This document shows positions 51,719-60,593 of a DNA stretch of 64,000 nt, piece after piece. The stretch covers positions 20,537 to 84,536 of the forward strand of contig CAZJFH010000014.1 in the NCBI GenBank assembly GCA_964545205.1, read 5' to 3'. Origin of the DNA: CAZJFH01 sp964545205. Its GTDB lineage: Bacteria; Pseudomonadota; Alphaproteobacteria; Rhodospirillales; Magnetospirillaceae. The notes beneath the pieces are model-generated. The model was not told the DNA's origin. It did no database searches and worked only from the letters and a program-made list of their open reading frames with translations. The position numbers and the translations under genes were made by a program. Every line of letters begins with the position of its first letter. Position 1 is the first letter of the stretch.

Positions 51719-51737
51719 GTCGCTCCCGACGAGCGAC
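51719..51737 (+). promoter_or_regulatory. Hairpin/palindrome upstream of the second norC
   Basis: GTCGCTC and GAGCGAC form a perfect 7-bp inverted repeat with a five-base spacer about 35 bases before the second norC start. No TTGA-N6-TCAA site was found in this upstream region, so this copy may be controlled differently. Confidence 0.4.
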
Positions 51738-51772
51738 GTCCCTTGCCTTCGCACTACACGGGGACGACGGCC

Positions 51773-52219
51773 ATGGCCGAGAGACTCAGCAAGGCGGCGG
51801 TCCGCAACGTGTTCTACGGCGGATCGGCGTTCTTCTTCATCACCTTCGTGGCGCTGACCGCGCACAGCCATTTCTACATCCTCAACCACTCCACGCCCGA
51901 TCTGCCGGAGAGCGTGGCCCGCGGAAAGCACGTCTGGGAGCAGAATTCCTGCATCAACTGCCATTCGCTGTTGGGCGAGGGCGCCTATTTCGCGCCCGAG
52001 TTGGGCAACGTCTGGATCCGCTACGGCGGTCCCGACGATCCCGACATCGCCCGCGAGGCGCTGATCGCCTGGATGCAGGCGCAGCCGTCTGGCGTCGAGG
52101 GGCGGCGGCAGATGCCGCAGTTCAACCTGACCGACCAGGAACTCGACGACCTCGTCGATTTCCTGCGCTGGACCAGCCAGATCGACACCAAAGGCTGGCC
52201 GCCGAACGAAGCCGGATGA
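51773..52219 (+). CDS. norC: Nitric oxide reductase subunit C (copy 2)
   Basis: A 148-residue NorC closely similar to copy 1: MAERLSKAAVRNVFYGGSAFFF, haem motif CINCH and axial Met in RRQMPQFN all conserved. The main differences are in the segment after the helix (NHSTPDLPESV) and near the C-terminus. Electron donor to the downstream NorB. The start ATG is 30 bases inside a longer in-frame stretch and matches copy 1. Confidence 0.93.
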   Translation: MAERLSKAAVRNVFYGGSAFFFITFVALTAHSHFYILNHSTPDLPESVARGKHVWEQNSCINCHSLLGEGAYFAPELGNVWIRYGGPDDPDIAREALIAWMQAQPSGVEGRRQMPQFNLTDQELDDLVDFLRWTSQIDTKGWPPNEAG

Positions 52220-52233
52220 TCGAGGAGAGAGGG

Positions 52234-53595
52234 ATGCTGAAATACCGCACCCAGGGCATCGCCTACTGGTATTTCGCCGCCGCGATGCTGCTGTTCGTGC
52301 TGCAGGTCACCGGCGGCACGCTGGCGGGCACGATCTACGTGCTGCCGAACTTCCTGTCCGAGAGCCTGCCTTTCCACATCGCGCGCATGATCCACACCAA
52401 CGCGCTGATCGTCTGGCTGCTGCTCGGCTTCTTCGGCAGCGCCTACTACCTGATTCCCGAGGAATCCGAGCGCGACATCGAAAGCCCGATGCTGGCCTAT
52501 CTGCAACTCGGCATCCTGCTGGTCGCGGCGGTCGGCGCCGTCGTCGGCTATCTGTTCGGCATCCACGAGGGCCGCGAGTTCCTCGAGCAGCCGCTGTGGG
52601 TCAAGATCCTGATCGTCGTCGGCGCGCTGATGTTCCTCTACAACATCTCGCTGACGGTGATGAAGGGCCGCAAGACGGCGATCACCAACGTCCTGCTTCT
52701 CGGTCTTTGGGGCGTGGCGCTGTTCTTCCTGTTCGCCTTCTACAACCCGGCCAACCTGGCGCTGGACAAGATGTACTGGTGGTACGTCGTCCATATCTGG
52801 GTCGAGGGCGTCTGGGAGCTGGTGATGGCCTCGATCCTCGCCTTCCTGGTCATCAAGCTGACCGGCGTCGATCGCGAGGTGGTCGAGAAATGGCTCTACG
52901 CCATCGTCGGCCTGGCGCTGTTCACCGGGCTGCTCGGCACCGGCCACCACTACTACTGGATCGGCACGCCGGGCTACTGGCAGTGGGTCGGTTCGATTTT
53001 TTCGGCGCTCGAGGTGTTCCCGTTTTTCGCCATGGTGATCTTCGCCTTCACCATGGTCTGGAAGGGCCGTCGCGACCATCCCAACCGCGCCGCGCTGATC
53101 TGGGCGCTGGGCACGCCGGTGATGGCCTTTTTCGGCGCCGGCGTGTGGGGCTTCATGCACACGCTGTCGTTCATCAACTACTACACCCACGGCACCCAGG
53201 TCACGGCGGCGCACGGCCATCTGGCCTTCTTCGGCGCCTACGTGATGCTGAACCTGACCATGATCACCTACGCCATGCCGGTGCTGCGCGCCCGCGCGCC
53301 CTACAACCAGGTGCTCAACATGTGGAGCTTCTGGATCATGACCTCGGCGATGGCGTTCATGACCTTCACCCTGACCTTCGCCGGCGTCGTCCAGGTCCAC
53401 CTGCAGCGCGTGCTGGGCATGTTCTACATGGAGGTCCAGGAGCAGTTGGCGATGTTCTACTGGATGCGCCTGGGCTCCGGCGTCTTCGTGCTGATCTCGG
53501 TGCTGATGTTCGTGTGGGCGATCTACGGCCCGGCGCGCGAGCAGGTTCCGGGCACCATGCGCGCCGGCGCCACCCGGCCGACTCCGGCGGAATAG
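52234..53595 (+). CDS. norB: Nitric oxide reductase subunit B (copy 2)
   Basis: A 453-residue NorB paralogue with all haem and FeB ligand segments (IHTNALIVWLL, HIWVEGVWE, GTGHHYYWIGTPGYWQW, FMHTLSFINYYTHGTQVTAAHGHLAFFG). ATG 52234 has GAGGAG six bases upstream; an ATG at 52216 overlapping the norC stop is less well placed. This copy is not followed by norQ and norD, so its maturation presumably depends on the NorQD of the other cluster. Confidence 0.93.
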   Translation: MLKYRTQGIAYWYFAAAMLLFVLQVTGGTLAGTIYVLPNFLSESLPFHIARMIHTNALIVWLLLGFFGSAYYLIPEESERDIESPMLAYLQLGILLVAAVGAVVGYLFGIHEGREFLEQPLWVKILIVVGALMFLYNISLTVMKGRKTAITNVLLLGLWGVALFFLFAFYNPANLALDKMYWWYVVHIWVEGVWELVMASILAFLVIKLTGVDREVVEKWLYAIVGLALFTGLLGTGHHYYWIGTPGYWQWVGSIFSALEVFPFFAMVIFAFTMVWKGRRDHPNRAALIWALGTPVMAFFGAGVWGFMHTLSFINYYTHGTQVTAAHGHLAFFGAYVMLNLTMITYAMPVLRARAPYNQVLNMWSFWIMTSAMAFMTFTLTFAGVVQVHLQRVLGMFYMEVQEQLAMFYWMRLGSGVFVLISVLMFVWAIYGPAREQVPGTMRAGATRPTPAE

Positions 53596-53604
53596 GAGGA
53601 CCAG

Positions 53605-54282
53605 ATGCGACAGCCATTCCTTGCCCTCGCCGTGCTGGCGCTCGCCGCCGGCCCGGCCTGGGGCCAAGCCAACATCGCCCCCGACCCGGTGCCGCGCGTG
53701 CAGCCGCCGGGCATGCAGGAGCTGCCGGTCGAGGATCGCCAGTTCGTCGAGACCGCCGCGGCGCTGAGCCGCATCCAGACCGAGATCGCCGAGACGGCCG
53801 TCGCGCGGGCGCAGGATGCCGCGGTCAAGGAACTGGCGCAGCGCATCGCCGAGCAGCACCGGACCCTGCTCGACGAGGTGCGCAAGCTGGCGCAGATGCA
53901 GGGTGTCGACCTGAAGAACGCCGATCCCTTCGTGCCCGACCAGGGCGGCCCGGGCGGCGCCGCCAGCGCGGTCACCGCGCCGGAGCACGCCCCCAACGGC
54001 ACCGCGATGGAGGTGCTGCGCACCCTGTCCGAGGCGCCGCCCGAGCAGTTCGGGCCGGCCTTCGCCGAGGGCCAGATCGCCATTCACGACCGCCTGGTCG
54101 ACCTCTACCAGACCGAGGCCGGCAACAGCCCGGTCGAGGTGCTGCGGACCTTCGCCATCACCCGGCTGGTCGACATCCAGCAGACCCGCGACGCGGTCGA
54201 GAAGCTGGCGGTCGGCTACGGCATCGCCGTCGACCCGCAGGAGGGCCAGCCCTTGCAGTACCGCAACGGCCGCGGCGACTAG
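53605..54282 (+). CDS. DUF4142 exported protein
   Basis: A 225-residue secreted protein: signal peptide (1-20, GPAWG), then a helical ferritin-like DUF4142 domain with LPVEDRQFVETAAALSRIQTEIAETAVARAQDAAVKELAQRIAEQHRTL. The second half (about 130-225) looks like a repeat of the same helical unit (EGQIAIHDRLVDLYQTEAGNSPVEVLRTFAITRLVDIQQTRDAV). Typically linked to envelope stress. Nine bases after the second norB, so probably in that operon. Confidence 0.75.
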   Translation: MRQPFLALAVLALAAGPAWGQANIAPDPVPRVQPPGMQELPVEDRQFVETAAALSRIQTEIAETAVARAQDAAVKELAQRIAEQHRTLLDEVRKLAQMQGVDLKNADPFVPDQGGPGGAASAVTAPEHAPNGTAMEVLRTLSEAPPEQFGPAFAEGQIAIHDRLVDLYQTEAGNSPVEVLRTFAITRLVDIQQTRDAVEKLAVGYGIAVDPQEGQPLQYRNGRGD

Positions 54283-54375
54283 GCGCGGATGCGTTGAACG
54301 TCCGCGCCGGGGTTGCAAGCCGGCGCGGCGGCGGGCATGCTCTCGGCCTTCGCGAAACAGCCCGTGCGACCCGCC

Positions 54376-54864
54376 ATGACCAACTGCCCCTGCGGCTCCG
54401 GCCGCGACTTCGACGCCTGCTGCGGCCCGATCATCGCCGGCGATCCGGCTCCCACGCCCGAGGCGCTGATGCGCTCGCGCTACAGCGCCTTCGCCACCGG
54501 CAAGGTCGAGCACCTGCACAATTCGCTGGCGCCCGAGGCGCTCGAGGACTACAGCCCCCAGGAGACCGAGGCCTGGGCACGGAACTCGCAGTGGAAGGGC
54601 CTCGAGATCGTCGCGACCGAGGGCGGCGGCGCCGGCGACGAGACCGGAACGGTCGAGTTCATCGCCCGTTACCGGATGAACAACCAGGAATTCGCCCACC
54701 AGGAGGTGTCGCGGTTCCGCCGCGTCGACGGCGACTGGAAGTACGTCGACGGCTACATTCCGAAGCCGAAGCAGCGCATCGTCGAGAACAAGGTCGGCCG
54801 CAACGACCCGTGCCCCTGCGGCTCGGGCAAGAAGTACAAGAAGTGCTGCGGCGCCGCCGCCTGA
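54376..54864 (+). CDS. YchJ-family protein with SEC-C motifs
   Basis: A 162-residue UPF0225/YchJ-type protein. Zinc-binding SEC-C motifs stand at both ends (NCPCGSGRDFDACCG at 3-17 and DPCPCGSGKKYKKCCG near the C-terminus), and the NTF2-like core carries EALMRSRYSAFATG and WKGLEIVATEGG. Cytoplasmic, function unclear. ATG 54376 begins right before the first motif; a longer in-frame start is unlikely. Confidence 0.87.
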   Translation: MTNCPCGSGRDFDACCGPIIAGDPAPTPEALMRSRYSAFATGKVEHLHNSLAPEALEDYSPQETEAWARNSQWKGLEIVATEGGGAGDETGTVEFIARYRMNNQEFAHQEVSRFRRVDGDWKYVDGYIPKPKQRIVENKVGRNDPCPCGSGKKYKKCCGAAA

Positions 54865-54951
54865 GCGGCGCTTCCCCGTCCGGACAATTGTGACCGCCGG
54901 TCCGCCTCCGCACATGAGTCGCATTGCGGCTATTCATGTACGGAGACGACC

Positions 54952-55164
54952 ATGCGTTTGGTTCTTGCCCTGTCCGCGACGGCGCTGCTGTCGGCCTGCG
55001 CCAGCGACGCCGTCGAGATCGAGCGCGCGGCGGTGCAGGCGCAGCCCCAGCCCGAGCCCAACTACGTCCGGGTCGGCCCGCAGGGGCCGCTGATGACCGA
55101 GGAACAGCTCCGCGCCGAGCGCATGCGGCGCCTGAACGAGCGGCGCGCCAACGGCTTCGAGTAG
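54952..55164 (+). CDS. Small lipoprotein (70 aa)
   Basis: A 70-residue lipoprotein with lipobox LSAC (Cys16): signal MRLVLALSATALLSAC. The mature part is short and polar, ending in an Arg-rich helix (QLRAERMRRLNERRANG). GGAGAC lies before the ATG. Followed 31 bases later by another lipoprotein gene with a similar Arg/Leu/Glu-rich tail, so the two are probably related and co-transcribed. Unknown function. Confidence 0.6.
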   Translation: MRLVLALSATALLSACASDAVEIERAAVQAQPQPEPNYVRVGPQGPLMTEEQLRAERMRRLNERRANGFE

Positions 55165-55195
55165 CCGACCGGCGGCGGCGGCGATAGGATCGCTC

Positions 55196-55585
55196 ATGCG
55201 CATCGCGATCGCCCTTCTTGTCCCGCTGCTCGCCGCCGCCTGCGAATCGGAGCGGCCGTTGCGGCCGCTCGACCTGCCGGCCTACACCCACGTCCCCACG
55301 CCCGCCGCCGAGCCGGCGGCCGGCGGTGCGGCGGTCGAACTCGGCACCGGCAAGGCCGGCGCGGTGCTGCCGCTGGCCTCGCCGACGCCGCCGCTTCAGG
55401 AACTGTCGACGCAGCCCAGCCTGATCGAGCGCCTGCGCATCGAGCAGCGCCAGCGCGAACTCGACCTCGAGCGCGAGCGGCTGGAACGCCTGCACATGCG
55501 CGGCGGACTCGACGCCACCGGCCTGCGGACCCTCAACGAAAAGCGCGGCGAGGCCGAGGCCAACCGGCGCCTGCTGGATCGCTAG
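55196..55585 (+). CDS. Lipoprotein with basic/acidic coiled C-terminus (129 aa)
   Basis: A 129-residue protein with lipobox AAAC (Cys16). After an Ala/Pro-rich linker there is a charged coiled-coil-like helix (SLIERLRIEQRQRELDLERERLERLHMR, about 77-104), ending in ANRRLLDR. Periplasmic membrane-anchored. No family recognised. Convergent with the GST gene, whose stop lies ten bases downstream. Confidence 0.6.
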   Translation: MRIAIALLVPLLAAACESERPLRPLDLPAYTHVPTPAAEPAAGGAAVELGTGKAGAVLPLASPTPPLQELSTQPSLIERLRIEQRQRELDLERERLERLHMRGGLDATGLRTLNEKRGEAEANRRLLDR

Positions 55586-55595
55586 GCGTCCGGGG

Positions 55596-56315
55596 TCAGC
55601 GCTCGCCCTTGCCCGCCATGCTGCGCAGGGTCTCGGCCGACTGGCCGAACAGCAGCTTCTTGGCCTCCTCGGTGACGGTCGCCTGGGTGTTGATCTCCTT
55701 GGCGCGGGCATAGGCGCGCTCGACGGCGGGGCGGGCGCCGATGCGCTCGAACCAGCGCTTCAGGTTGGGGAACTCGTCGAGATCCTGGGCCTGGATCTTG
55801 TAGGGCCGAATCCAGGGATAGCAGGCCATGTCGGCGATCGAGTAGTCGCCGGCGATGAAGTCGCGGCCTTCCAGCCGACGGTCGAGGACGCCGTAGAGCC
55901 GGTTGGTCTCCTTGACGTAGCGGTCGATGGCATAGGGGATCTTCTCGGGGGCGTACTGGCTGAAATGGTGGTTCTGGCCGGCCATCGGCCCCAGGCCGGC
56001 CATCTGCCAGAACAGCCATTCCATGACCTCCGTGCGGCCGCGCAGGTCGGCGGGCAGGAAGCGGCCGGTCTTCTCGGCCAGATACTGCAGGATGGCGCCT
56101 GACTCGAACACCGGCAGGGCGTCGCCCTGATCTGCGGGATCATGGTCGACGATCGCCGGAATTCGGTTGTTGGGGGCGATGCGCAGGAAGGCGCGCTCGA
56201 ACTGGGCGCCGGTGCGGATGTCGACCGGGATCAGCCGGTAGGGCAGTTCGGCCTCTTCCAGAAAGATGGTGATCTTGTGGCCGTTCGGGGTCGTCCAGTA
56301 GTAGAGGTCGATCAT
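55596..56315 (-). CDS. Glutathione S-transferase family protein
   Basis: A 239-residue GST of the YfcG/Ure2-like group. The N-terminal thioredoxin fold starts MIDLYYWTTPNGHKITIFLEEAELPYRLIPVDI with the conserved PAIVDHDP and FESGAILQYLAEKTG segments; the helical C-terminal domain follows. YfcG-like enzymes reduce disulfides with glutathione. ATG 56315 preceded by GGAGG. Confidence 0.88.
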   Translation of the reverse strand: MIDLYYWTTPNGHKITIFLEEAELPYRLIPVDIRTGAQFERAFLRIAPNNRIPAIVDHDPADQGDALPVFESGAILQYLAEKTGRFLPADLRGRTEVMEWLFWQMAGLGPMAGQNHHFSQYAPEKIPYAIDRYVKETNRLYGVLDRRLEGRDFIAGDYSIADMACYPWIRPYKIQAQDLDEFPNLKRWFERIGARPAVERAYARAKEINTQATVTEEAKKLLFGQSAETLRSMAGKGER

Positions 56316-56457
56316 CTGTTCCTCCGCTGCGGTCCGTGAACCGCCAAGCATGCCGATGAAGCGGCGGCTGTCCAGGGGGCTCTTTCGGCGAATCGGCCTT
56401 GAGGCCGCCGCCGCCGCCGCCAAGTCCCCTGTGACGCGCGAACGGAGGAGGACGGGA

Positions 56458-56820
56458 ATGGCCGATGGTTACAGCCGATCGGGACACTGGCAGGACTGGG
56501 TCAATCTCGCGCTCGGCGGCTGGCTGTTCGTCTCGCCCTGGGTGCTGGGCTACGCCGGCACCGAGGTGGCGGGCTGGAACAGCTGGAGCGTCGGGCTGTG
56601 CATCGTCATCGTGGCCTCCGTCGCCGCGGCCTCCGGCAGCCGCGCCGCCGAAGGCATCGCGCTGGTGCTGGGCCTGTGGCTGGTGATCTCGCCGTGGGTG
56701 CTGCAGATCGCCGCCGTCCCCGAGCCGGTGTACTGGAACAAGGCCGTCGTCGGGCTGCTGGTGGCGATCTTCGCCGGCTGGGACCTGATCGCCCACCGCT
56801 CGCGCCGCGTGACCGGCTAG
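56458..56820 (+). CDS. SPW-repeat membrane protein
   Basis: A 120-residue protein with four transmembrane helices in two pairs. Each pair carries the SPW motif (LFVSPWVLGYAG and VISPWVLQIAA), the signature of the SPW repeat family. Function unknown, common in Alphaproteobacteria and actinomycetes. GGAGGAGG precedes the ATG; its stop overlaps the convergent SLC13 gene by four bases. Confidence 0.85.
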   Translation: MADGYSRSGHWQDWVNLALGGWLFVSPWVLGYAGTEVAGWNSWSVGLCIVIVASVAAASGSRAAEGIALVLGLWLVISPWVLQIAAVPEPVYWNKAVVGLLVAIFAGWDLIAHRSRRVTG

Positions 56821-58190
56821 AGCCAGCCCAGCAGCACCCACCAAAGGTAATCCAGCGGCAGCAGCACCAGCACGGTCACCGCCGCCAACGCGGCGAGCAG
56901 CTTCTGGGTGTCGAGGATCGACTGCCCGCCGAGTTGCGCCGCCACGACCAGCGGCGCCGACTGGTAGGGCACCAGCACGGTCGAGAAGCCCAGCACCTGG
57001 GTCATCAGCACGACCTCCAGCGGCAGGCCCGAAGCCGCGGCCAGCTCGCCGGCCAAAGGCGTCATGACCGCCGGCTGGCCGGGCAGGGTGGTCAGCGGCC
57101 CGATCAGGGTCGCGGTGGCGACCAGCGACACGAAGTTGGCGGCGTCGGCGCCCGGCTGCAGCGGCAGCACCGACAGCATGGCGCCGGCCATCGCCTTGCC
57201 GAGGCCGGTGGCGTCGACCATCGCGCCGAGGCCGATGATGCCGGCGACGTAGAACAGCGAGCCGAAATTGATCTGCTGGTTGAAGGCCTGCACCGGCACC
57301 AGCCGCGACGCCGGAATCAGGCAGATCACCGCGGCGCTCAGGCCGACCCAGGCGGGATTGGTGCCGTGCACGAAGTCGCTGACCCAGAACGCCAGCGCCA
57401 CGCCCAGCACCACCGCCAGCAGGCGCTCGTCCCGCGACAGCGGCGTCGGGTGCGGCGGTTCGGGTTTCAGGCGCGGCTTGTCGGGAAACAGCCAAAGGAT
57501 CAGCGCCACGATCACCACCGCCTTCAGCAGCCCGAGCACCGGGAAGTGCAGCAGCAGGTATTCGCCGAACACCGGCTGCCAGCCGTAGAGCTTCTCGGCG
57601 GTGGCCGCCATGACCATGTTGGGCACGTTCGACGGCAGGATCGCGAAGGGCGGGATGTGGCTGCCGAACGCGGCGGCCATGACGATTCCGGTCCGCCCCT
57701 TGCTGGCCTCGCCGAAGCCGAACCGGTCGGCGACGGCCAGGGCGATCGGCAGCAGCAGCACGACGCGGCCCATCGACGACGGCATCAGGAAGCCCAGCGC
57801 CACGCCGACCGTGACGACGCCGGCGATCACCCCGGCGTAGCTGCTGCCGAAGCGCACCGCCAGACGGCTGGCGAGGCGCTCGCCGAGGCCGGTGCGCTTG
57901 ATTGCGACGCCGATCACCAGGCCGGCGAAGATCAGCCACAGCGCCGCCGAGTAGAAGCCGGAGAACACGATGTCCGGCGGCGCCACCTTCAGCAGCATGG
58001 CGGCGGTGAAGAACACGAGGGCGCTCAGGAACTCGGGCACCACCGCGGTCGCCCACAGGCCGATGGCGAAGATCGCCAGCGCCAGGGCCCGCTGGTCGAC
58101 CGGCAGCAGTCCGGCCGGCAGCGCCAGCAGCACCAGGGCGGCGGCGGTGGTGGTCAGGGCGATCAGGCGCGAGGGCGACGGTCCGGGCAT
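56817..58190 (-). CDS. SLC13-family anion/sodium symporter
   Basis: A 457-residue transporter of the divalent anion:sodium symporter group with about 12 helices. Features are LPVDQRALALAIFAIGLWATAVVPEFLSALVFF, AFGSHIPPFAILPSNVPNMVM, and TLIGPLTTLPGQPAVMTPLAGELA. Likely imports dicarboxylates, sulfate or related anions, substrate not readable. Start ambiguous among Met codons at 58190 and 58208. Confidence 0.82.
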   Translation of the reverse strand: MPGPSPSRLIALTTTAAALVLLALPAGLLPVDQRALALAIFAIGLWATAVVPEFLSALVFFTAAMLLKVAPPDIVFSGFYSAALWLIFAGLVIGVAIKRTGLGERLASRLAVRFGSSYAGVIAGVVTVGVALGFLMPSSMGRVVLLLPIALAVADRFGFGEASKGRTGIVMAAAFGSHIPPFAILPSNVPNMVMAATAEKLYGWQPVFGEYLLLHFPVLGLLKAVVIVALILWLFPDKPRLKPEPPHPTPLSRDERLLAVVLGVALAFWVSDFVHGTNPAWVGLSAAVICLIPASRLVPVQAFNQQINFGSLFYVAGIIGLGAMVDATGLGKAMAGAMLSVLPLQPGADAANFVSLVATATLIGPLTTLPGQPAVMTPLAGELAAASGLPLEVVLMTQVLGFSTVLVPYQSAPLVVAAQLGGQSILDTQKLLAALAAVTVLVLLPLDYLWWVLLGWL

Positions 58191-58289
58191 CACCCAGGGT
58201 TCTAGCATGCCGTCGACGCACGGCAAGTGGCTTGAAGGCCGGCGGCTTCGATCCTACCCTCGGGCGAGGCGAAGCGATGGAGGCTTGCG

Positions 58290-59048
<759 letters not shown>

Positions 59049-59051
59049 TTC

Positions 59052-59804
59052 TCACCCTCCGACGGCGATGCCCTCGCCGATCTCCAGGCCGGCGAACCAG
59101 TCGTAGAAGCGCTTGACGTCGTCGCCTTTCAGGATCAGGCCGTGCTGCGGCGCCAGCATCTTGACGTCGAGGCGCGAGACCCGCTCCAGCCAGGCGTCGC
59201 GGGCGCGTTCCGATCCCATGGCGCGGCGGTGCCAGCCCTCCATGTGGCGGATATGGGCGGCGAAGTCGGTGACGAACATGCCGTCGCGCCCGTCGCGCGG
59301 CACCAGCGACGCGGCGACGTCGGCCGAGAACAGGATTCCGGCGCGCTCGTCATAGACGTGGAAGTTGCCCGGCGAGTGCAGGAAATGCGCCGGCACCAGC
59401 CGCAGCGGCAGCCCCGCGAGGTCGATGGTCGCACCGGCGTCCGGCACCGGCTGGAAGGTGGCGTCGGCGTCGAAATGCGACACGAAGCTGGTCCACAGCC
59501 ACGAGATGTGCACCTTCAGGTCCGGGCGGCAGACCTCGCGCCACAGCGGCAGCGACGAGCCGATGTCGGGGTCCTGGTGCGACAGCACGACATGCCGGAC
59601 GTCGTCGACCGCCATGGCGTCGCCCAGCGCCGACAGCATCGCCGGGAAGATCTCGGCGCCGCCGGGGTCGATCAGCACGGCGGCGTCGCCCATCGCGACG
59701 ACGTACTGGTTGGTGTCGACGATGTTGCCGGGGCACTCGGCGTCGTCGCCGAACACCAGCCAGCGATGGCCGCCGTCGCGGTGCAGGGGCTGGCAGCGGA
59801 TCAT
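59052..59804 (-). CDS. ODP-type (oxygen/NO-binding di-iron) metallo-beta-lactamase fold protein
   Basis: A 250-residue protein with the flavodiiron-type beta-lactamase fold but no flavodoxin domain. The first metal motif is HQDPD (residues 76-80), the second His is in LHSPGNFHV (143), the Asp in SADVAAS (162) and the last His in APQHG (221). That layout fits the ODP family of O2/NO-binding di-iron proteins, some of which signal to chemoreceptors. It is translationally coupled (ATGA overlap) to an MCP-like protein gene and lies behind an FNR box, supporting a gas-sensing role. Confidence 0.75.
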   Translation of the reverse strand: MIRCQPLHRDGGHRWLVFGDDAECPGNIVDTNQYVVAMGDAAVLIDPGGAEIFPAMLSALGDAMAVDDVRHVVLSHQDPDIGSSLPLWREVCRPDLKVHISWLWTSFVSHFDADATFQPVPDAGATIDLAGLPLRLVPAHFLHSPGNFHVYDERAGILFSADVAASLVPRDGRDGMFVTDFAAHIRHMEGWHRRAMGSERARDAWLERVSRLDVKMLAPQHGLILKGDDVKRFYDWFAGLEIGEGIAVGG

Positions 59805-60457
59805 GCCGCGGCCTCCAGCGGGCGCGCCTGGAGGCTGCCGCCGGCCCGGGCCGCCGCGGCCACCGCGGCGTCGGCGCTCTCGGTCATCGCGGCGAGCTGG
59901 CCGGTGTAGTCGGCCATGGTGTCGGCGACGACGTGGAACTCGCGGCCGTGGGCGCCGGCATGGGCGGCCTCGATGGCGATGTTGGTGGCGACCATCCGCG
60001 CCTGCTGGGCGACGGTGCCGACCTTGGCCGCCTGGCGGGCAAGGTCGCGGATGCAGCCGTTGACCCGTTCGGCGTCGGCCAGCACGCGGCGGCGCTCGCG
60101 CGCCACGGCGGAGCCGGCGCCGCGGGCGCCGGCGAGCAGCCGCAGGCGGTTGGAGTGCTTCAGGGCCTCGGCGCCGGCGCCGTAGGTGCCCTGCTTCAGC
60201 CGCGCCATCTCGGCGTCGATGGCGGCGAGCTGGCGCACCAGCTCGCGCGTCATGTGCGTCAGCGCCCGGATGCCGGCCCCGGCGCCGCCGGCGCGGCCGG
60301 CCGCCAGTTCGGCGTTGAGCGACAGGATGCGCAGGTTCTCGGACAATTCGCGCAAGCCGGCGAAGGCCTGGTACGCGCGCAGGCCCTGCGCGAGCATTGC
60401 GCTGACGCCCGAGCGCACCTCGCGGCGGCGGTGGGGCGGTGCTGTATCGACGGCCAT
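59801..60457 (-). CDS. Soluble MCP-like coiled-coil protein
   Basis: A 218-residue all-helical protein without membrane segments. Residues 152-188 (ATNIAIEAAHAGAHGREFHVV...) read like the hairpin tip of a chemoreceptor signalling domain (TNLLALNAAIEAARAGE), and residues 39-77 (ENLRILSLNAELAAGRAGGA) are a diverged copy. The long flanking helices needed for a full MCP trimer are missing. Its stop overlaps the start of the ODP gene. Function inferred: partner or transducer of ODP, possibly independent of standard Che proteins. Confidence 0.65.
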   Translation of the reverse strand: MAVDTAPPHRRREVRSGVSAMLAQGLRAYQAFAGLRELSENLRILSLNAELAAGRAGGAGAGIRALTHMTRELVRQLAAIDAEMARLKQGTYGAGAEALKHSNRLRLLAGARGAGSAVARERRRVLADAERVNGCIRDLARQAAKVGTVAQQARMVATNIAIEAAHAGAHGREFHVVADTMADYTGQLAAMTESADAAVAAAARAGGSLQARPLEAAA

Positions 60458-60552
60458 GTCATCCTCTTCGGCGATGATTTCGCCAAAAGGATAGCCAGTC
60501 AGCGCAAAGGCGATCTTTGCACTGGAGCAAACAGACGCAAAACGTTGATTAT

Positions 60553-60566
60553 TTGATTTGCATCAA
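60553..60566 (-). promoter_or_regulatory. Perfect FNR-type box upstream of the MCP-like/ODP pair
   Basis: TTGAT-TTGC-ATCAA matches the FNR consensus TTGAT-N4-ATCAA exactly (extended symmetry TTTGAT/ATCAAA). It lies between the HepT-like gene stop (60594) and the MCP-like start (60457), about 95 bases upstream of the latter, so oxygen- or NO-responsive control of the pair is likely. Confidence 0.8.
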
Positions 60567-60593
60567 ATGTTGATGCGTTCCAATGAAGCCGCG

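Noticed and set aside
51592..51772. Search for an FNR-type box upstream of the second norC
   Set aside because: No TTGA-N6-TCAA match with one or fewer mismatches was found; only the GTCGCTC/GAGCGAC hairpin is reported.
52021..54924. Long minus-strand open frame of about 970 codons
   Set aside because: It lies opposite norCB copy 2, DUF4142 and YchJ genes; composition (His, Gln, Asp-rich) is that of an antisense frame and it has no recognisable domain.
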